Position numbers and translations under genes: made by a program
NCBI RefSeq assembly: GCF_001700435.1
Contig: NZ_LYPC01000001.1
Span: forward strand, 1-42,408
Source: Paenibacillus pectinilyticus
Lineage (GTDB): Bacteria > Bacillota > Bacilli > Paenibacillales > NBRC-103111
Direction: 5' to 3'
DNA: 42,408 nucleotides
Part shown: one piece after another, positions 32,737-40,281 of the stretch
Layout of the letters: each line of letters begins with the position of its first letter
Position numbering within the stretch: the stretch's first letter is position 1
The notes under the pieces: model-generated
The model's input: the letters and a program-made list of their open reading frames with translations, nothing else
Database searches by the model: none
Told to the model about the DNA's origin: nothing

Positions 32737-32785
32737 TTAGTTACTTTTTGTTAGTTATTATATTTTATATATTAAATACCGTCAA
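32737..32785 (-). promoter_or_regulatory. Strong promoter and direct-repeat operator of the nitroreductase gene
   Basis: Minus strand: TTGACG (32785-32780), 17 bases, TATAAT (32762-32757). Just downstream of the -10, the 7-mer TAACTAA occurs twice, 14 bases apart (32757-32751 and 32743-32737). A direct repeat in the transcription start region of a nitroreductase gene suggests control by an HxlR/MarR-type redox or electrophile sensor, which is not encoded nearby. Confidence 0.75.
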
Positions 32786-32829
32786 GATATTAAGTTCCTC
32801 AACCGACGATAGAAGCTTGGCTAAACTTC

Positions 32830-33255
32830 TTACACGCCTGGCAACAACTCGGGAATACTGTTCCTGCCGACATCAATAACGTACTTACTTAATTCTGAGA
32901 CGAGTTCTTTGTCAGTTACTTTGTACACCTTCTTGGCAATTACAAAATACCCTGTACTGTAATATGTCTTATCACTTGAAAACTCCAATGTGAAATTCTG
33001 CCCAACTTCAGCAGGACCACTGACCTTTGTATAAGGCATGGCTTTTAATTTTTTTATGATTAATTCTTCCATCAACCTATCATCTAGCTGTATTGTGTGG
33101 CCATCACCGTAATGAACGACGATTGGTTCACTAGTTGTAAACAATTCCGTTACATTTTTTTCACTCTGCTGCGTAACAACTTCCTGTTTCCCACAGGCAG
33201 TTGTGCCACTTAATATTAGAAGGGCAGCACAGGTTGAGATGATCCAAGTCTTCAT
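32830..33255 (-). CDS. Small lipoprotein of unknown function
   Basis: A 141-residue protein with a signal peptide ending in the lipobox GTTACGK (lipidated cysteine near residue 21). The mature part begins charged and contains PIVVHYGDGHTIQLDDR and TLEFSSDKTYYSTGYFV, a beta-rich pattern. Family not recognised. The start follows AGAGGTGC. It is a minus-strand single gene, with the esterase gene and a terminator upstream. Confidence 0.75.
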   Translation of the reverse strand: MKTWIISTCAALLILSGTTACGKQEVVTQQSEKNVTELFTTSEPIVVHYGDGHTIQLDDRLMEELIIKKLKAMPYTKVSGPAEVGQNFTLEFSSDKTYYSTGYFVIAKKVYKVTDKELVSELSKYVIDVGRNSIPELLPGV

Positions 33256-33282
33256 TTATAGCACCTCTATTAAGTTTTGAAA

Positions 33283-33310
33283 TAGAAAAAGCCGCAACTA
33301 CGCGGCTTTT
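33283..33310 (-). terminator. Terminator of the esterase gene
   Basis: On the minus strand AAAAGCCGC pairs with GCGGCTTTT around a six-base loop, followed by CTATTTC. It lies nine bases after the stop codon of the 33319-33969 gene. Confidence 0.8.
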
Positions 33311-33318
33311 AAGTTGAT

Positions 33319-33969
33319 TCAGTTCAACAACCAGTCATACAATTCTTGATTGTTAAAAGTCTTTTCCATCACGGTATGGCTGTGCCCTAATTCAGAGTAG
33401 TACGTCGCTTTGATGTTCCCACCTATATTTGTTATTGCTTCTACCATTTCTTCTGTTCCTGATACGCGGACAACATCATCGTCAACACAATGAAAAGCCC
33501 AAATTCGTACATCCTTAAGCAGATTAGCTTTCTCGGGTTCATACCATCCTGAAATGGGTACGATTGCCGAGAAAAGTTCAGGTGACCTAGCCGCAATGTC
33601 CCATGTTCCGTTTCCGCCCATACTGAATCCAGTTAAATACATTCTCTCCGTATCCACAGGATAACTCGTCGTGATTTCATTTATTAAGGCTATGACCGAT
33701 TGATATACATGTGTCCAATTAGAATCTGCAGGGCATTGTGGTGTAACCACTATAAAAGGGAAGTCTGGTTTACTTTCTGCAATCCAAGTCAGACCATACT
33801 TATTTAATACACTGATGTCATCGCCGCGTTTCTTAATTCCATGTAAAAACACAAATAAGGGATACTGTTGTTCACTTTTTAATTCAAAATCATGCGGCAC
33901 AAACAATTGATAGTTCAGACTACTGTTAGGAGGTATGTCTTGGCAAAATCTATGGCTGGTTACAGGCAT
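33319..33969 (-). CDS. Alpha/beta hydrolase, esterase/PHB-depolymerase type
   Basis: A 216-residue cytoplasmic serine hydrolase. The oxyanion region is PLFVFLHGIKKRGDD, the nucleophile serine is in LTGFSMGGNGTWD (GxSxG), the acid is in HCVDDDVVRVSG and the histidine in LGHSHTVM. This layout matches the dienelactone-hydrolase/esterase-D-like group of about 220 residues, often annotated as prolyl oligopeptidase family or phospholipase. Natural substrate unknown. It has its own terminator. Confidence 0.88.
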   Translation of the reverse strand: MPVTSHRFCQDIPPNSSLNYQLFVPHDFELKSEQQYPLFVFLHGIKKRGDDISVLNKYGLTWIAESKPDFPFIVVTPQCPADSNWTHVYQSVIALINEITTSYPVDTERMYLTGFSMGGNGTWDIAARSPELFSAIVPISGWYEPEKANLLKDVRIWAFHCVDDDVVRVSGTEEMVEAITNIGGNIKATYYSELGHSHTVMEKTFNNQELYDWLLN

Positions 33970-34056
33970 TCCTATCCCTCCATTTCATGCTCATTCGAGT
34001 ATTGATTTGTAATATTTTCCACATTAAGATGGCAGAATCCTGCCATACACATTACA

Positions 34057-35169
34057 TTATACGGCTTTTAAAAAGCTCTTTATTTCATTCCATGCGCCCT
34101 CGCTCGAGAATATAAAAAAGTGGTCACCACGGGGAATCGTCTTCATTGTCTTTTCTCCTCCCCATTTAGCTACAAGGTTTTTAGAATATATGATAGGTAC
34201 ATTTTTATCTAAATCCCCTGCTAAGCATAATAATGGCGTTTTAATGGAAGGTGCCTTTTTAATGGAATTAAAGGATTCTCCAACAAAATAAGAAAGTGGA
34301 AACAAGTTATGAAGCTGTAACGTGTTCGATATCTTTTTGTCCAATAAATTAGCATTATTATCATAGGGGGAAACGAGGATTGTCCTTATGGTAGAACGTT
34401 CACTTGATAGGTTCACAGCGATTCCCGTTCCTAGGCTATATCACATCGAAACTATTTTCTTATTATCAATATCACTTCTTTTTGAAAAATAATCATAAAT
34501 GGCATTAGCATCCTGATTTAAACTATTCTTACTTGGTTCTCCTTCGCTCAGTCCATACGATCTATAGTTAATTAGTGCTACAGACCATCCATCTAAACCC
34601 TCAAAAATCGATAGTATATCCGATACTTCTTCCCCAGAACCGCCGAAGTAAATCAGAAGTGGTGCCTTTTCAGCACTCGTATTTTTTATTAGCCATCCAT
34701 TTAATTTGATATTGTCAGATGTACGGAGTTCAATGTCTTCAATATTCGTATAGAGTAAGCTAGTCTTATCTGCGATAGACTGATCGATCTTCTTCGGTTG
34801 ATAAACAAGATGATTCAATTTAATAATTCCGTCTAGATTATAATAAATAAAGAGGCAAAGGAATACATAGGAGCCAATTCCAACAGATAAAAATAAGCTT
34901 AGTACTGCTTTTATTTTTCTTGTTTTTCCTGGAACGAATCGTATGGAGAAAAGCGTGGTAAGAACAACTAGAATTATGGCACATACTGCGAAAATGTTTA
35001 TCGTTAGGGAATACCTCTTAAACATTTCTAAATCGCCTAATTGTATTTGGTCAATATTCTTAACCCAAGCTGTTACTTTATATGAGAGGATCAAACTTGT
35101 TACGACCAGAATACCCAACAATGTGGAAATGATTTTAATGATAAGCAATCCCTTCTTACCCATTTTCAT
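34057..35169 (-). pseudogene. Membrane-anchored alpha/beta hydrolase interrupted by an in-frame TGA
   Basis: One continuous frame of about 371 codons is cut by a single TGA at 34443-34441. Before it lie three membrane helices (about residues 8-30, 45-68, 80-103), then the hydrolase core with PLLIYFGGSGEE and VALINYRSYGLSEGEPS, ending KKIVSM. After the stop the same frame continues YSLGTGIAV, then LLCLAGDLDKNVP (acid) and RGDHFFIF (histidine). The expected nucleophile elbow is GYSLG, so TGA stands where a glycine codon (GGA) is expected: one G-to-T change. ATG 35169 follows GGAGG. A GTG at 34416 could restart the tail but would lack the nucleophile. Confidence 0.85.
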
Positions 35170-35296
35170 TTTCAACCTCCATTCTGATTAATTTATTGAT
35201 TATCATACAGATTATAAATGTTATATTTTGGAAATGTAACTCACTATTTTTATCTATTCTTTGAAATTATTGACCATAATTTTTATGGCTTATAAC

Positions 35297-35324
35297 AAAA
35301 AAAGGGCAGCATGAGCTGCCCTTT
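35297..35324 (-). terminator. Bidirectional terminator after the Rieske gene
   Basis: AAAGGGCAGC pairs with GCTGCCCTTT around ATGA; on the minus strand seven T follow. It ends the amidohydrolase-Rieske transcript about 90 bases after the Rieske stop. Confidence 0.85.
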
Positions 35325-35411
35325 CGTTTCAAGCCTCGGTACGATTAACCTATTCGGCCCGTTCACCTTTTTCGAAAGACATGTGGATGATTGTCATTTT
35401 GTTCGACACTG

Positions 35412-35783
35412 CTACATCTCGATATATACATTCCCCTGATCCACTGACAAATCAAACGTTTCTACTACAACATCGTAGGTTTTGGTACGGACCTTATTGT
35501 CTACAATTAGTACACCGGTTTTAATGTCAAATTCCCAATGGTGCCATGGACATCGAACGATCTCCCCTTCTTGTTCGTAAATAAATTGCCCGGGCAGCGG
35601 CGATGTGACCCATGAAGTGACTGGTCCTTTGCATAGACTAGCCCCCTGATGAGGACAGTAATTAAGAATGGCATGAAGCTTTCCGGATATTTTATAAATG
35701 CCTACACTCCGCCCTTTTACATCAACAATTCTTGGTTCGCCGTCCGTGAACTCATCAACTGTTCCCAAATAATGTAACGCCAT
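35412..35783 (-). CDS. Rieske [2Fe-2S] ferredoxin-like protein
   Basis: A 123-residue soluble protein with one Rieske domain. The cluster ligands are C43 and H45 in CPHQGA and C78 and H81 in CPWHHWEFD. The two motifs are separated by 32 residues, about twice the usual spacing, as in a subgroup with an extra loop. It starts two bases after the amidohydrolase stop, so both are translated from one mRNA. There is no reductase or oxygenase gene nearby, so its electron partner is unknown; it may serve the amidohydrolase product or a distant oxygenase (inference). Confidence 0.9.
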   Translation of the reverse strand: MALHYLGTVDEFTDGEPRIVDVKGRSVGIYKISGKLHAILNYCPHQGASLCKGPVTSWVTSPLPGQFIYEQEGEIVRCPWHHWEFDIKTGVLIVDNKVRTKTYDVVVETFDLSVDQGNVYIEM

Positions 35784-35785
35784 CG

Positions 35786-36910
35786 CTATTCCTCCATATT
35801 GTCCTGAATAGACAGGCCATAGAACTTAGCAGCATTATAGTAAAACACATTGTCTGTCGTTTCTTTGTCCATCTTTGGGAAAACGAGCTTCGGTGAGTCG
35901 AAATCCCAATGCGGATAATCGCTGCAGAAGAGCAACTTGTCCTTAGCGTGCATAGCCTCAAACAGCGTATCGAACGCTTGACGGTTCGGCGTTTCTTCAA
36001 TAGGTTGGGATCCGATGTACATGTTGGTAAGAAAATATTCACTTGGTTTTTTCTTCACCCAAGGCGTCTGTTCTCGCAGTGCTCTCCAATCCTGATCAAG
36101 ACGCCACAAGTAAGGAGCAACCCAGAAGACACCGCCTTCGATAAACGCCACCTGCAGCTCGGGAAATATTTCGAATACACCTTCAAAGATAAAGCTGGCC
36201 ATATGGGCCATGTAAGCTTGCGTACGGGCAGCGCGGTATTCAATATAGTAAGATGGATAGCCGACATTTGTAGCGGGTGCGTTCATCCCATCGCCGATAG
36301 CTCCTACATGCATGGTGAACTTGATTCCATGCTTCAAGCAAGCCTCATAGATCGGATGATACATCTTGTTTCCGTAAGGATGATGCGAGCCCGAAGGAAC
36401 ATAAGCCTGAACCATTCCGGGATGAGAGCCGAGTCGTTCGATTTCCCGAACTGATGCTGCGACATCGTGAATCGGCAAGTAGATGGAGCCTCTGAACCGA
36501 GGCTCCTTATCAAGCCAATGTTCAATCGTATAATCGTTGAAAGCGGAACACAATGCGGCCGAGTAATACGTATCGGCAGTGTTCGTGCACGCTATAAATT
36601 CGCCTGTCAAAATTCCGTAGCGAATGTCGAAAGGATCCAACAGCTGATCAATCATAAAATTTAAATCCGAACCAGCAGGAGCGCCGTCTGGAGGAAAGGA
36701 ATCGGCTCTCTTTCCGATGTTGCCTCCGTTCATCGTACCTGGCCCCCCGCCAAAATTCGCTCCCCACAATTCAATACGCTCCCTGTATTTTCGCGGCAAG
36801 TAAGGGAACAGCTGCTTGATGTCCTGAAACGTATGATGGATATCGCAATCAATAACTCCTACGCCTTTGCGTCCCTTTGTCTTCTTGGCCGTTGCTTCTA
36901 ATAAACTCAT
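35786..36910 (-). CDS. Amidohydrolase-2 family metal-dependent hydrolase/decarboxylase
   Basis: A 374-residue TIM-barrel protein of the COG2159 group. The N-terminal metal site is VIDCDIHHTF, a histidine lies in FTMHVGAIGDG, and the C-terminal aspartate is in LLFCSDYPHWDFDSP, the typical end motif. Relatives decarboxylate aromatic or semialdehyde acids or hydrolyse lactones and amides. ATG 36910 follows GGGGAGATGATAAC; the longer frame from 36949 lacks a site. Tight coupling to the Rieske gene and a divergent AraC regulator mark a dedicated catabolic unit. The substrate cannot be deduced. Confidence 0.88.
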   Translation of the reverse strand: MSLLEATAKKTKGRKGVGVIDCDIHHTFQDIKQLFPYLPRKYRERIELWGANFGGGPGTMNGGNIGKRADSFPPDGAPAGSDLNFMIDQLLDPFDIRYGILTGEFIACTNTADTYYSAALCSAFNDYTIEHWLDKEPRFRGSIYLPIHDVAASVREIERLGSHPGMVQAYVPSGSHHPYGNKMYHPIYEACLKHGIKFTMHVGAIGDGMNAPATNVGYPSYYIEYRAARTQAYMAHMASFIFEGVFEIFPELQVAFIEGGVFWVAPYLWRLDQDWRALREQTPWVKKKPSEYFLTNMYIGSQPIEETPNRQAFDTLFEAMHAKDKLLFCSDYPHWDFDSPKLVFPKMDKETTDNVFYYNAAKFYGLSIQDNMEE

Positions 36911-36946
36911 GTTATCATCTCCCCTTCTTCGTTTATGCACGAATAG

Positions 36947-36986
36947 CAAGTTCAGGTTTTACATCTCTATCATAAAACTTGAACTG
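36947..36986. promoter_or_regulatory. Inverted repeat between the amidohydrolase and AraC genes
   Basis: CAAGTTCAGGTTTTA (36947-36961) and TAAAACTTGAACTG (36973-36986) are nearly complementary, with an 11-base gap. The repeat lies 37 bases upstream of the amidohydrolase start codon and 33 bases before the AraC -35 box. It is a good candidate for the AraC operator controlling both genes, although AraC sites are more often direct repeats. Confidence 0.5.
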
Positions 36987-37018
36987 CCCAGCCGAAAATA
37001 GTATTTCGCAATTACCAT

Positions 37019-37047
37019 TTGTCATTTTGTAAGGTCAATGCTATACT
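37019..37047 (+). promoter_or_regulatory. Promoter of the AraC regulator gene at 37095
   Basis: TTGTCA (37019-37024) and TATACT (37042-37047) are exactly 17 bases apart. Transcription would start near 37054, so the upstream ATG at 37038, which lies before the -10 box, cannot be the start of the regulator. Confidence 0.75.
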
Positions 37048-37094
37048 TCATTCTACTATTAGCAGACCATTTGAAAGGGGGTGCGAACGAAAAC

Positions 37095-37967
37095 ATGGGC
37101 AAACGGCAGCATCCTGACACATACGAGGAATCACGCCATTATGTTGTAGACGATTTGGCCTTAACCGGTGGCTTATGGCCAATCCGGATGGGACGTCTTA
37201 AAGCAGGACCGGAACATCGTTTTCCGCAACGTATGATTGATTATTACGCTTTGCATTTTGTTATAAACGGAAAGGTTCGTCATCGCTATGGAGATCAGCA
37301 GATCGAGCTATCCCAGGGCGATGTTTTTTGTGCATATCCGGGTGTCGTATACCACCATTTCATTGTTCCGTCCGACCAGCCCTTGGAAATGATTTGGGTT
37401 TCCATCGGTGGCGGGCAGACGCCGCTGCTGCTCGAGAAAGCCGGCTTCCGTCCGTCTGTCCCCTTTGTCCCCGGTGTAATCGGTAAAGAGCTCGAAACAT
37501 CGCTCGTCCATCTGTTCAGTCAACAGGAAGATAACAGCAGTCAGAGACAAGTCGAATTGATAGCGTCTATCTATCGTATATTTGGTCTTATGATTCCGAA
37601 AAATAGCACCGACAAGTCAGATGCAGGACCTGCTAGCTGGATCCCTCGAAGCATAGAGTATATGAATATGCATTACACCGAAAATATTAACGTGCAAGAC
37701 GTCGCTGCGTATATTTCGGTTCACCGGGCTTATTTTTCAAAAATATTCGCGGAACAGACTGGAATAACGCCTATCCACTATTTGCAAAAGCTCCGCATGG
37801 AGAGAGCACTTCAGCTTCTGCAGCAAACACGGCATTCCATCTCGGAAATCGCCATGACGCTCGGATATCCTGATTTATATTCTTTCAGCCGGGCATTCAG
37901 CAAACATTATAAAGCATCTCCGAGTAAGCTACGCGAACTTGCAGCAAGTCCAGTAGTTATCTGCTAG
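37095..37967 (+). CDS. AraC-family regulator beside the amidohydrolase-Rieske operon
   Basis: A 290-residue AraC-type regulator. The N-terminal cupin domain reads RMIDYYALHFVINGKVRHRYG..GDVFCAYPGVVYHHF. The C-terminal domain has INVQDVAAYISVHRAYFSKIF and ISEIAMTLGYPDLYSFSRAF, both helix-turn-helix motifs. ATG 37095 is favoured because the predicted promoter overlaps earlier start candidates; AAAGGGGG lies 13 bases upstream, a rather long spacing. It is divergent from the amidohydrolase gene and probably controls it, sensing the operon's substrate. Confidence 0.88.
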   Translation: MGKRQHPDTYEESRHYVVDDLALTGGLWPIRMGRLKAGPEHRFPQRMIDYYALHFVINGKVRHRYGDQQIELSQGDVFCAYPGVVYHHFIVPSDQPLEMIWVSIGGGQTPLLLEKAGFRPSVPFVPGVIGKELETSLVHLFSQQEDNSSQRQVELIASIYRIFGLMIPKNSTDKSDAGPASWIPRSIEYMNMHYTENINVQDVAAYISVHRAYFSKIFAEQTGITPIHYLQKLRMERALQLLQQTRHSISEIAMTLGYPDLYSFSRAFSKHYKASPSKLRELAASPVVIC

Positions 37968-37989
37968 TGACTACACATCAAATGATAAT

Positions 37990-38022
37990 AGGGAGCAACT
38001 GCCTTAGCAGTGCTCCCTTATT
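37990..38022 (+). terminator. Terminator of the AraC gene
   Basis: AGGGAGC-A-ACTGC pairs with GCAGTGCTCCCT around CTTA, with one bulged A, followed by TATTG. It lies about 20 bases after the AraC stop codon. Confidence 0.75.
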
Positions 38023-38042
38023 GACGGTGCCATTATAACGAA

Positions 38043-38072
38043 CGAGGCTACCGATTAATGCCGGCAGCCTCG
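38043..38072 (-). terminator. Terminator of the WYL regulator gene
   Basis: CGAGGCTACCG pairs with CGGCAGCCTCG (one mismatch). It lies about 10 bases after the stop of the minus-strand regulator gene. The arm and loop (CCGATTAATGCCGGCAGCC) closely resemble the terminator at 13729-13757. Confidence 0.7.
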
Positions 38073-38082
38073 TATTGGTTTC

Positions 38083-39057
38083 TTATTTACCATTGAATCT
38101 TAAAGCGGATAAACGCTCTTCTAAAATCACTCGCAATTCATCAGGAATCCGCTCATACTCGACCTCTTTTCCCAAAAACAAAAGCCAATCTGCGTAATAC
38201 GCCAGCGACTCTACATCTGTCACATCTAACTGAGTATTGAAAATCCCGCTCGACTGAAACATCCCGGTTAAAGACAAAATGATCCCAGGCGGGTGCATAC
38301 GCTTAAAGCGCTGAATCCCAATCGTATCAAGTTTCACAACAAGGTTGGATTCACGTGCACGAAGCAGTTTCTTGTTTAAAATCTCTTGTTTAGAGCACTT
38401 CATCTCCTGCTCAGAAATTGCCGAATCCCGCAGCAGCTCAACAGGCAGATAACGAAACTCATCCGTATCAAAATCGTAAACCTCGACCAGCCACTGAGCG
38501 TTCGAGTTAAAGATATGCAGCAAAAAAACGTCCAGTAACTGTGGCCAGCCAAGACTCAGCTCATATGTCATACGCAAATGCTTATCCCTCACAGCAAGCG
38601 AAATCAGCTGGTTTAGCTCAGCAGGTGCAGCATCATCGAGCTCCAATAGATGCGGATTTGCGGGATTTGTATTTTCGAAAAGCAAGATATTATTCAACTC
38701 AATCAGCTCATCTTGCTGGGTTTGCGATGCGATGCCGATAAGTTTTTCCGTGATGGAGCGGCGATTATGCAAATAAGGCAGCTGCGAATTTTTCGAAGCG
38801 ATAAAGCTGATAAAAATCGCCTTCAACTCTTCGGGTGTGAAACGGGCCGCAGGCAGATATTGATTTTGCAGGACATTGTATCCGCCACCGCGCCCAAGCT
38901 CGGACGACAGCGGAAAGCCCATCGCCTGAATCTCGTCTATGTCGCGGATCGCCGTCGCGCGGGAAATTCTGAACTCTCTCTGAATCTCGGCAATCGTAAA
39001 ATGCGCGCGGTTATTGATGTAACGCATGATCAGGTTCACTCGTTCTGTTTTCTTCAT
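38083..39057 (-). CDS. YafY-type WYL-domain transcriptional regulator
   Basis: A 324-residue regulator. The N-terminal 60 residues are a DeoR-like winged helix (FTIAEIQREFRISRATAIRDIDEIQAMG, then GRGGGYNV). A linker begins PEELKAIFISF, a WYL domain occupies about residues 150-225 (WLVEVYDFDTDEFRYLPVELLRD) and a WCX-like end follows. WYL proteins sense nucleic acid or nucleotide ligands or DNA damage, often as repressors or activators of neighbours. There is no ribosome site before the ATG, and the -10 box lies seven bases upstream, so translation is probably leaderless. It is divergent from two GyrI-like genes. Confidence 0.88.
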   Translation of the reverse strand: MKKTERVNLIMRYINNRAHFTIAEIQREFRISRATAIRDIDEIQAMGFPLSSELGRGGGYNVLQNQYLPAARFTPEELKAIFISFIASKNSQLPYLHNRRSITEKLIGIASQTQQDELIELNNILLFENTNPANPHLLELDDAAPAELNQLISLAVRDKHLRMTYELSLGWPQLLDVFLLHIFNSNAQWLVEVYDFDTDEFRYLPVELLRDSAISEQEMKCSKQEILNKKLLRARESNLVVKLDTIGIQRFKRMHPPGIILSLTGMFQSSGIFNTQLDVTDVESLAYYADWLLFLGKEVEYERIPDELRVILEERLSALRFNGK

Positions 39058-39063
39058 GAATAT

Positions 39064-39101
39064 ATTATATCAAAAATGTAGCATAAAATGTCAGCACTGA
39101 C
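39064..39101 (-). promoter_or_regulatory. Promoter and dyad of the WYL regulator gene
   Basis: Minus strand: TATAAT at 39069-39064, only seven bases before the ATG, with a -35 of TGACAT or CTGACA 18-19 bases upstream. The -35 region overlaps the dyad GTCAG-CA-CTGAC (39090-39101). A dyad over the -35 box between divergent genes is a likely operator for the regulator. Confidence 0.6.
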
Positions 39102-39132
39102 GGATTTACAAATATTTGCTACCAAATAAAAG

Positions 39133-39149
39133 GTATCATTTTTTGATAC
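39133..39149. promoter_or_regulatory. Palindrome upstream of the GyrI-like pair
   Basis: GTATCA-TTTTT-TGATAC, followed at once by TTGACG (39151-39156), a possible -35 box for the plus-strand genes with a weak TAAAGA -10 after 16 bases. It may be an operator for the GyrI-like genes. Confidence 0.45.
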
Positions 39150-39205
39150 ATTTGACGAATAGAATCAGTCTTGTAAAGATTAAATCACACAAAGGAGAGA
39201 ACAAT

Positions 39206-39688
39206 ATGACTACCTATTCCATTAAAACAATCTCAGAAAACTACAAAATGACTGCTTTCGGTGTTTCATTTGACGACTACAACGACTGGGCAGGTAATGC
39301 TGCAAAAACGGCAGCAAAGAAAGCTGAAATCACTGAAAACGGCCAGCTTGCTGAACTTCTCGCACTCGCAGATGGGCAAGAATATCAAATCAACTACAAC
39401 CTGGACGGCAAGCCATGGCGAGGCTTCGGCGTAATGGGTGAGTTCAACGTAGAAGGCGCGGTTGTCCTCGATTTTCTTGCTGGTGATTACCTTGTCGTGC
39501 CTGGAACAGGCGCTGACAAAGACCGCCTTGCTGACGAAATCACAGGCAAAGTTTTCGGCGGCCTTATTCAAGAAATTACAGAATACAAATACGTTGGACC
39601 TGGTAACTCAACGTTCGTTAAAGCAAATGAAACAGGTGAATTCTACGGCGAAATGTGGCTTCGTGTAATTAAAGTCGAAAAAAACTAA
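39206..39688 (+). CDS. GyrI-like effector-binding protein, copy 1
   Basis: A 160-residue stand-alone ligand-binding protein of the GyrI-like/AraC effector-binding superfamily (Cass2-like). Features are TAFGVSFDDYNDWA at the start, INYNLDGKPWRGFGVMGEF, DYLVVPGTGADKDRLADEI and FYGEMWLRVIKVEKN at the end. Such proteins bind hydrophobic or cationic small molecules. The start follows AAAGGAG with a nine-base spacer. It is paralogous to the next gene, 48 bases downstream, and both are divergent from the WYL regulator. Confidence 0.85.
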   Translation: MTTYSIKTISENYKMTAFGVSFDDYNDWAGNAAKTAAKKAEITENGQLAELLALADGQEYQINYNLDGKPWRGFGVMGEFNVEGAVVLDFLAGDYLVVPGTGADKDRLADEITGKVFGGLIQEITEYKYVGPGNSTFVKANETGEFYGEMWLRVIKVEKN

Positions 39689-39736
39689 CACTTATAAAAT
39701 ATGACCAATATTTGTACCAATAAAAGGAGCATGCAC

Positions 39737-40213
39737 ATGGCAGAATATACGCTTGAACACAAAAAATCATTCACATTGACCGCTTATGGTTTTTCAATCC
39801 AGTCGAATTTTCAAGACATGCCAGCTATGCAAAAAGAAAAAACCGAATTTTGGGACAAACTCAAAGCTGACGGGCGTTTTAATAAGCTCAAAGGCGCCGC
39901 AAAAGATGATCGCGAATGGTCAGTCAATGAGGTTTATCAAGGAAAACCGTGGAATTATTTCGCTGTAGAAGCTGGCAAATCAGTGACAGACGCAACGCGC
40001 ATCATCGAGTTTCCAGAGAGCGAGTACATCGTGGTCGCAGGAGATGGCGACAAGGAAACGTTGTTTGATAAGCTGACTTACCGTGCTTTTGGCGAAGTCT
40101 TGGCCCAAGTCACTGATTATGCTTACATTGGTGGCCCAAATGCGACTTATCGCAAAGATAACGGCGACGGCACTTTCTATGGCGAATTTTGGGTGCCTGT
40201 AGTTAAGAAATAA
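39737..40213 (+). CDS. GyrI-like effector-binding protein, copy 2
   Basis: A 158-residue paralogue of the preceding gene. Both share KPW plus an aromatic segment (here QGKPWNYFAVEAG), a Y-I/L-VV-G-G-D-K block (SEYIVVAGDGDKETLFDKL), FGEVLAQVTDYAYIGGPNAT and an FYGEFWVPV end. ATG 39737 is chosen because AAAAGGAG is well spaced from it; the ATG at 39731 is too close. The pair looks like a local duplication followed by divergence. The terminator at 40282 ends the operon. Confidence 0.85.
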   Translation: MAEYTLEHKKSFTLTAYGFSIQSNFQDMPAMQKEKTEFWDKLKADGRFNKLKGAAKDDREWSVNEVYQGKPWNYFAVEAGKSVTDATRIIEFPESEYIVVAGDGDKETLFDKLTYRAFGEVLAQVTDYAYIGGPNATYRKDNGDGTFYGEFWVPVVKK

Positions 40214-40281
40214 CCGTATTCGGAAGACAAATAGAGAGATGATCGAGTAGAATCTCATAAATCTCAAGGATTCTTTAGTAA

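Noticed and set aside
34441..34443. Selenocysteine or reassigned TGA codon in the hydrolase gene
   Set aside because: The aligned motif calls for glycine, other genes in the window use TGA as stop (for example the exporter subunit at 26857), and I saw no stem-loop suggestive of a SECIS element right after it.
34057..35169. Frameshift as the cause of the split hydrolase
   Set aside because: Codon arithmetic shows both halves in the same frame; only a stop codon separates them.
37038..37094. Earlier ATG for the AraC gene at 37038
   Set aside because: It lies upstream of the predicted -10 box, so it would not be transcribed from that promoter, and it has no ribosome site.
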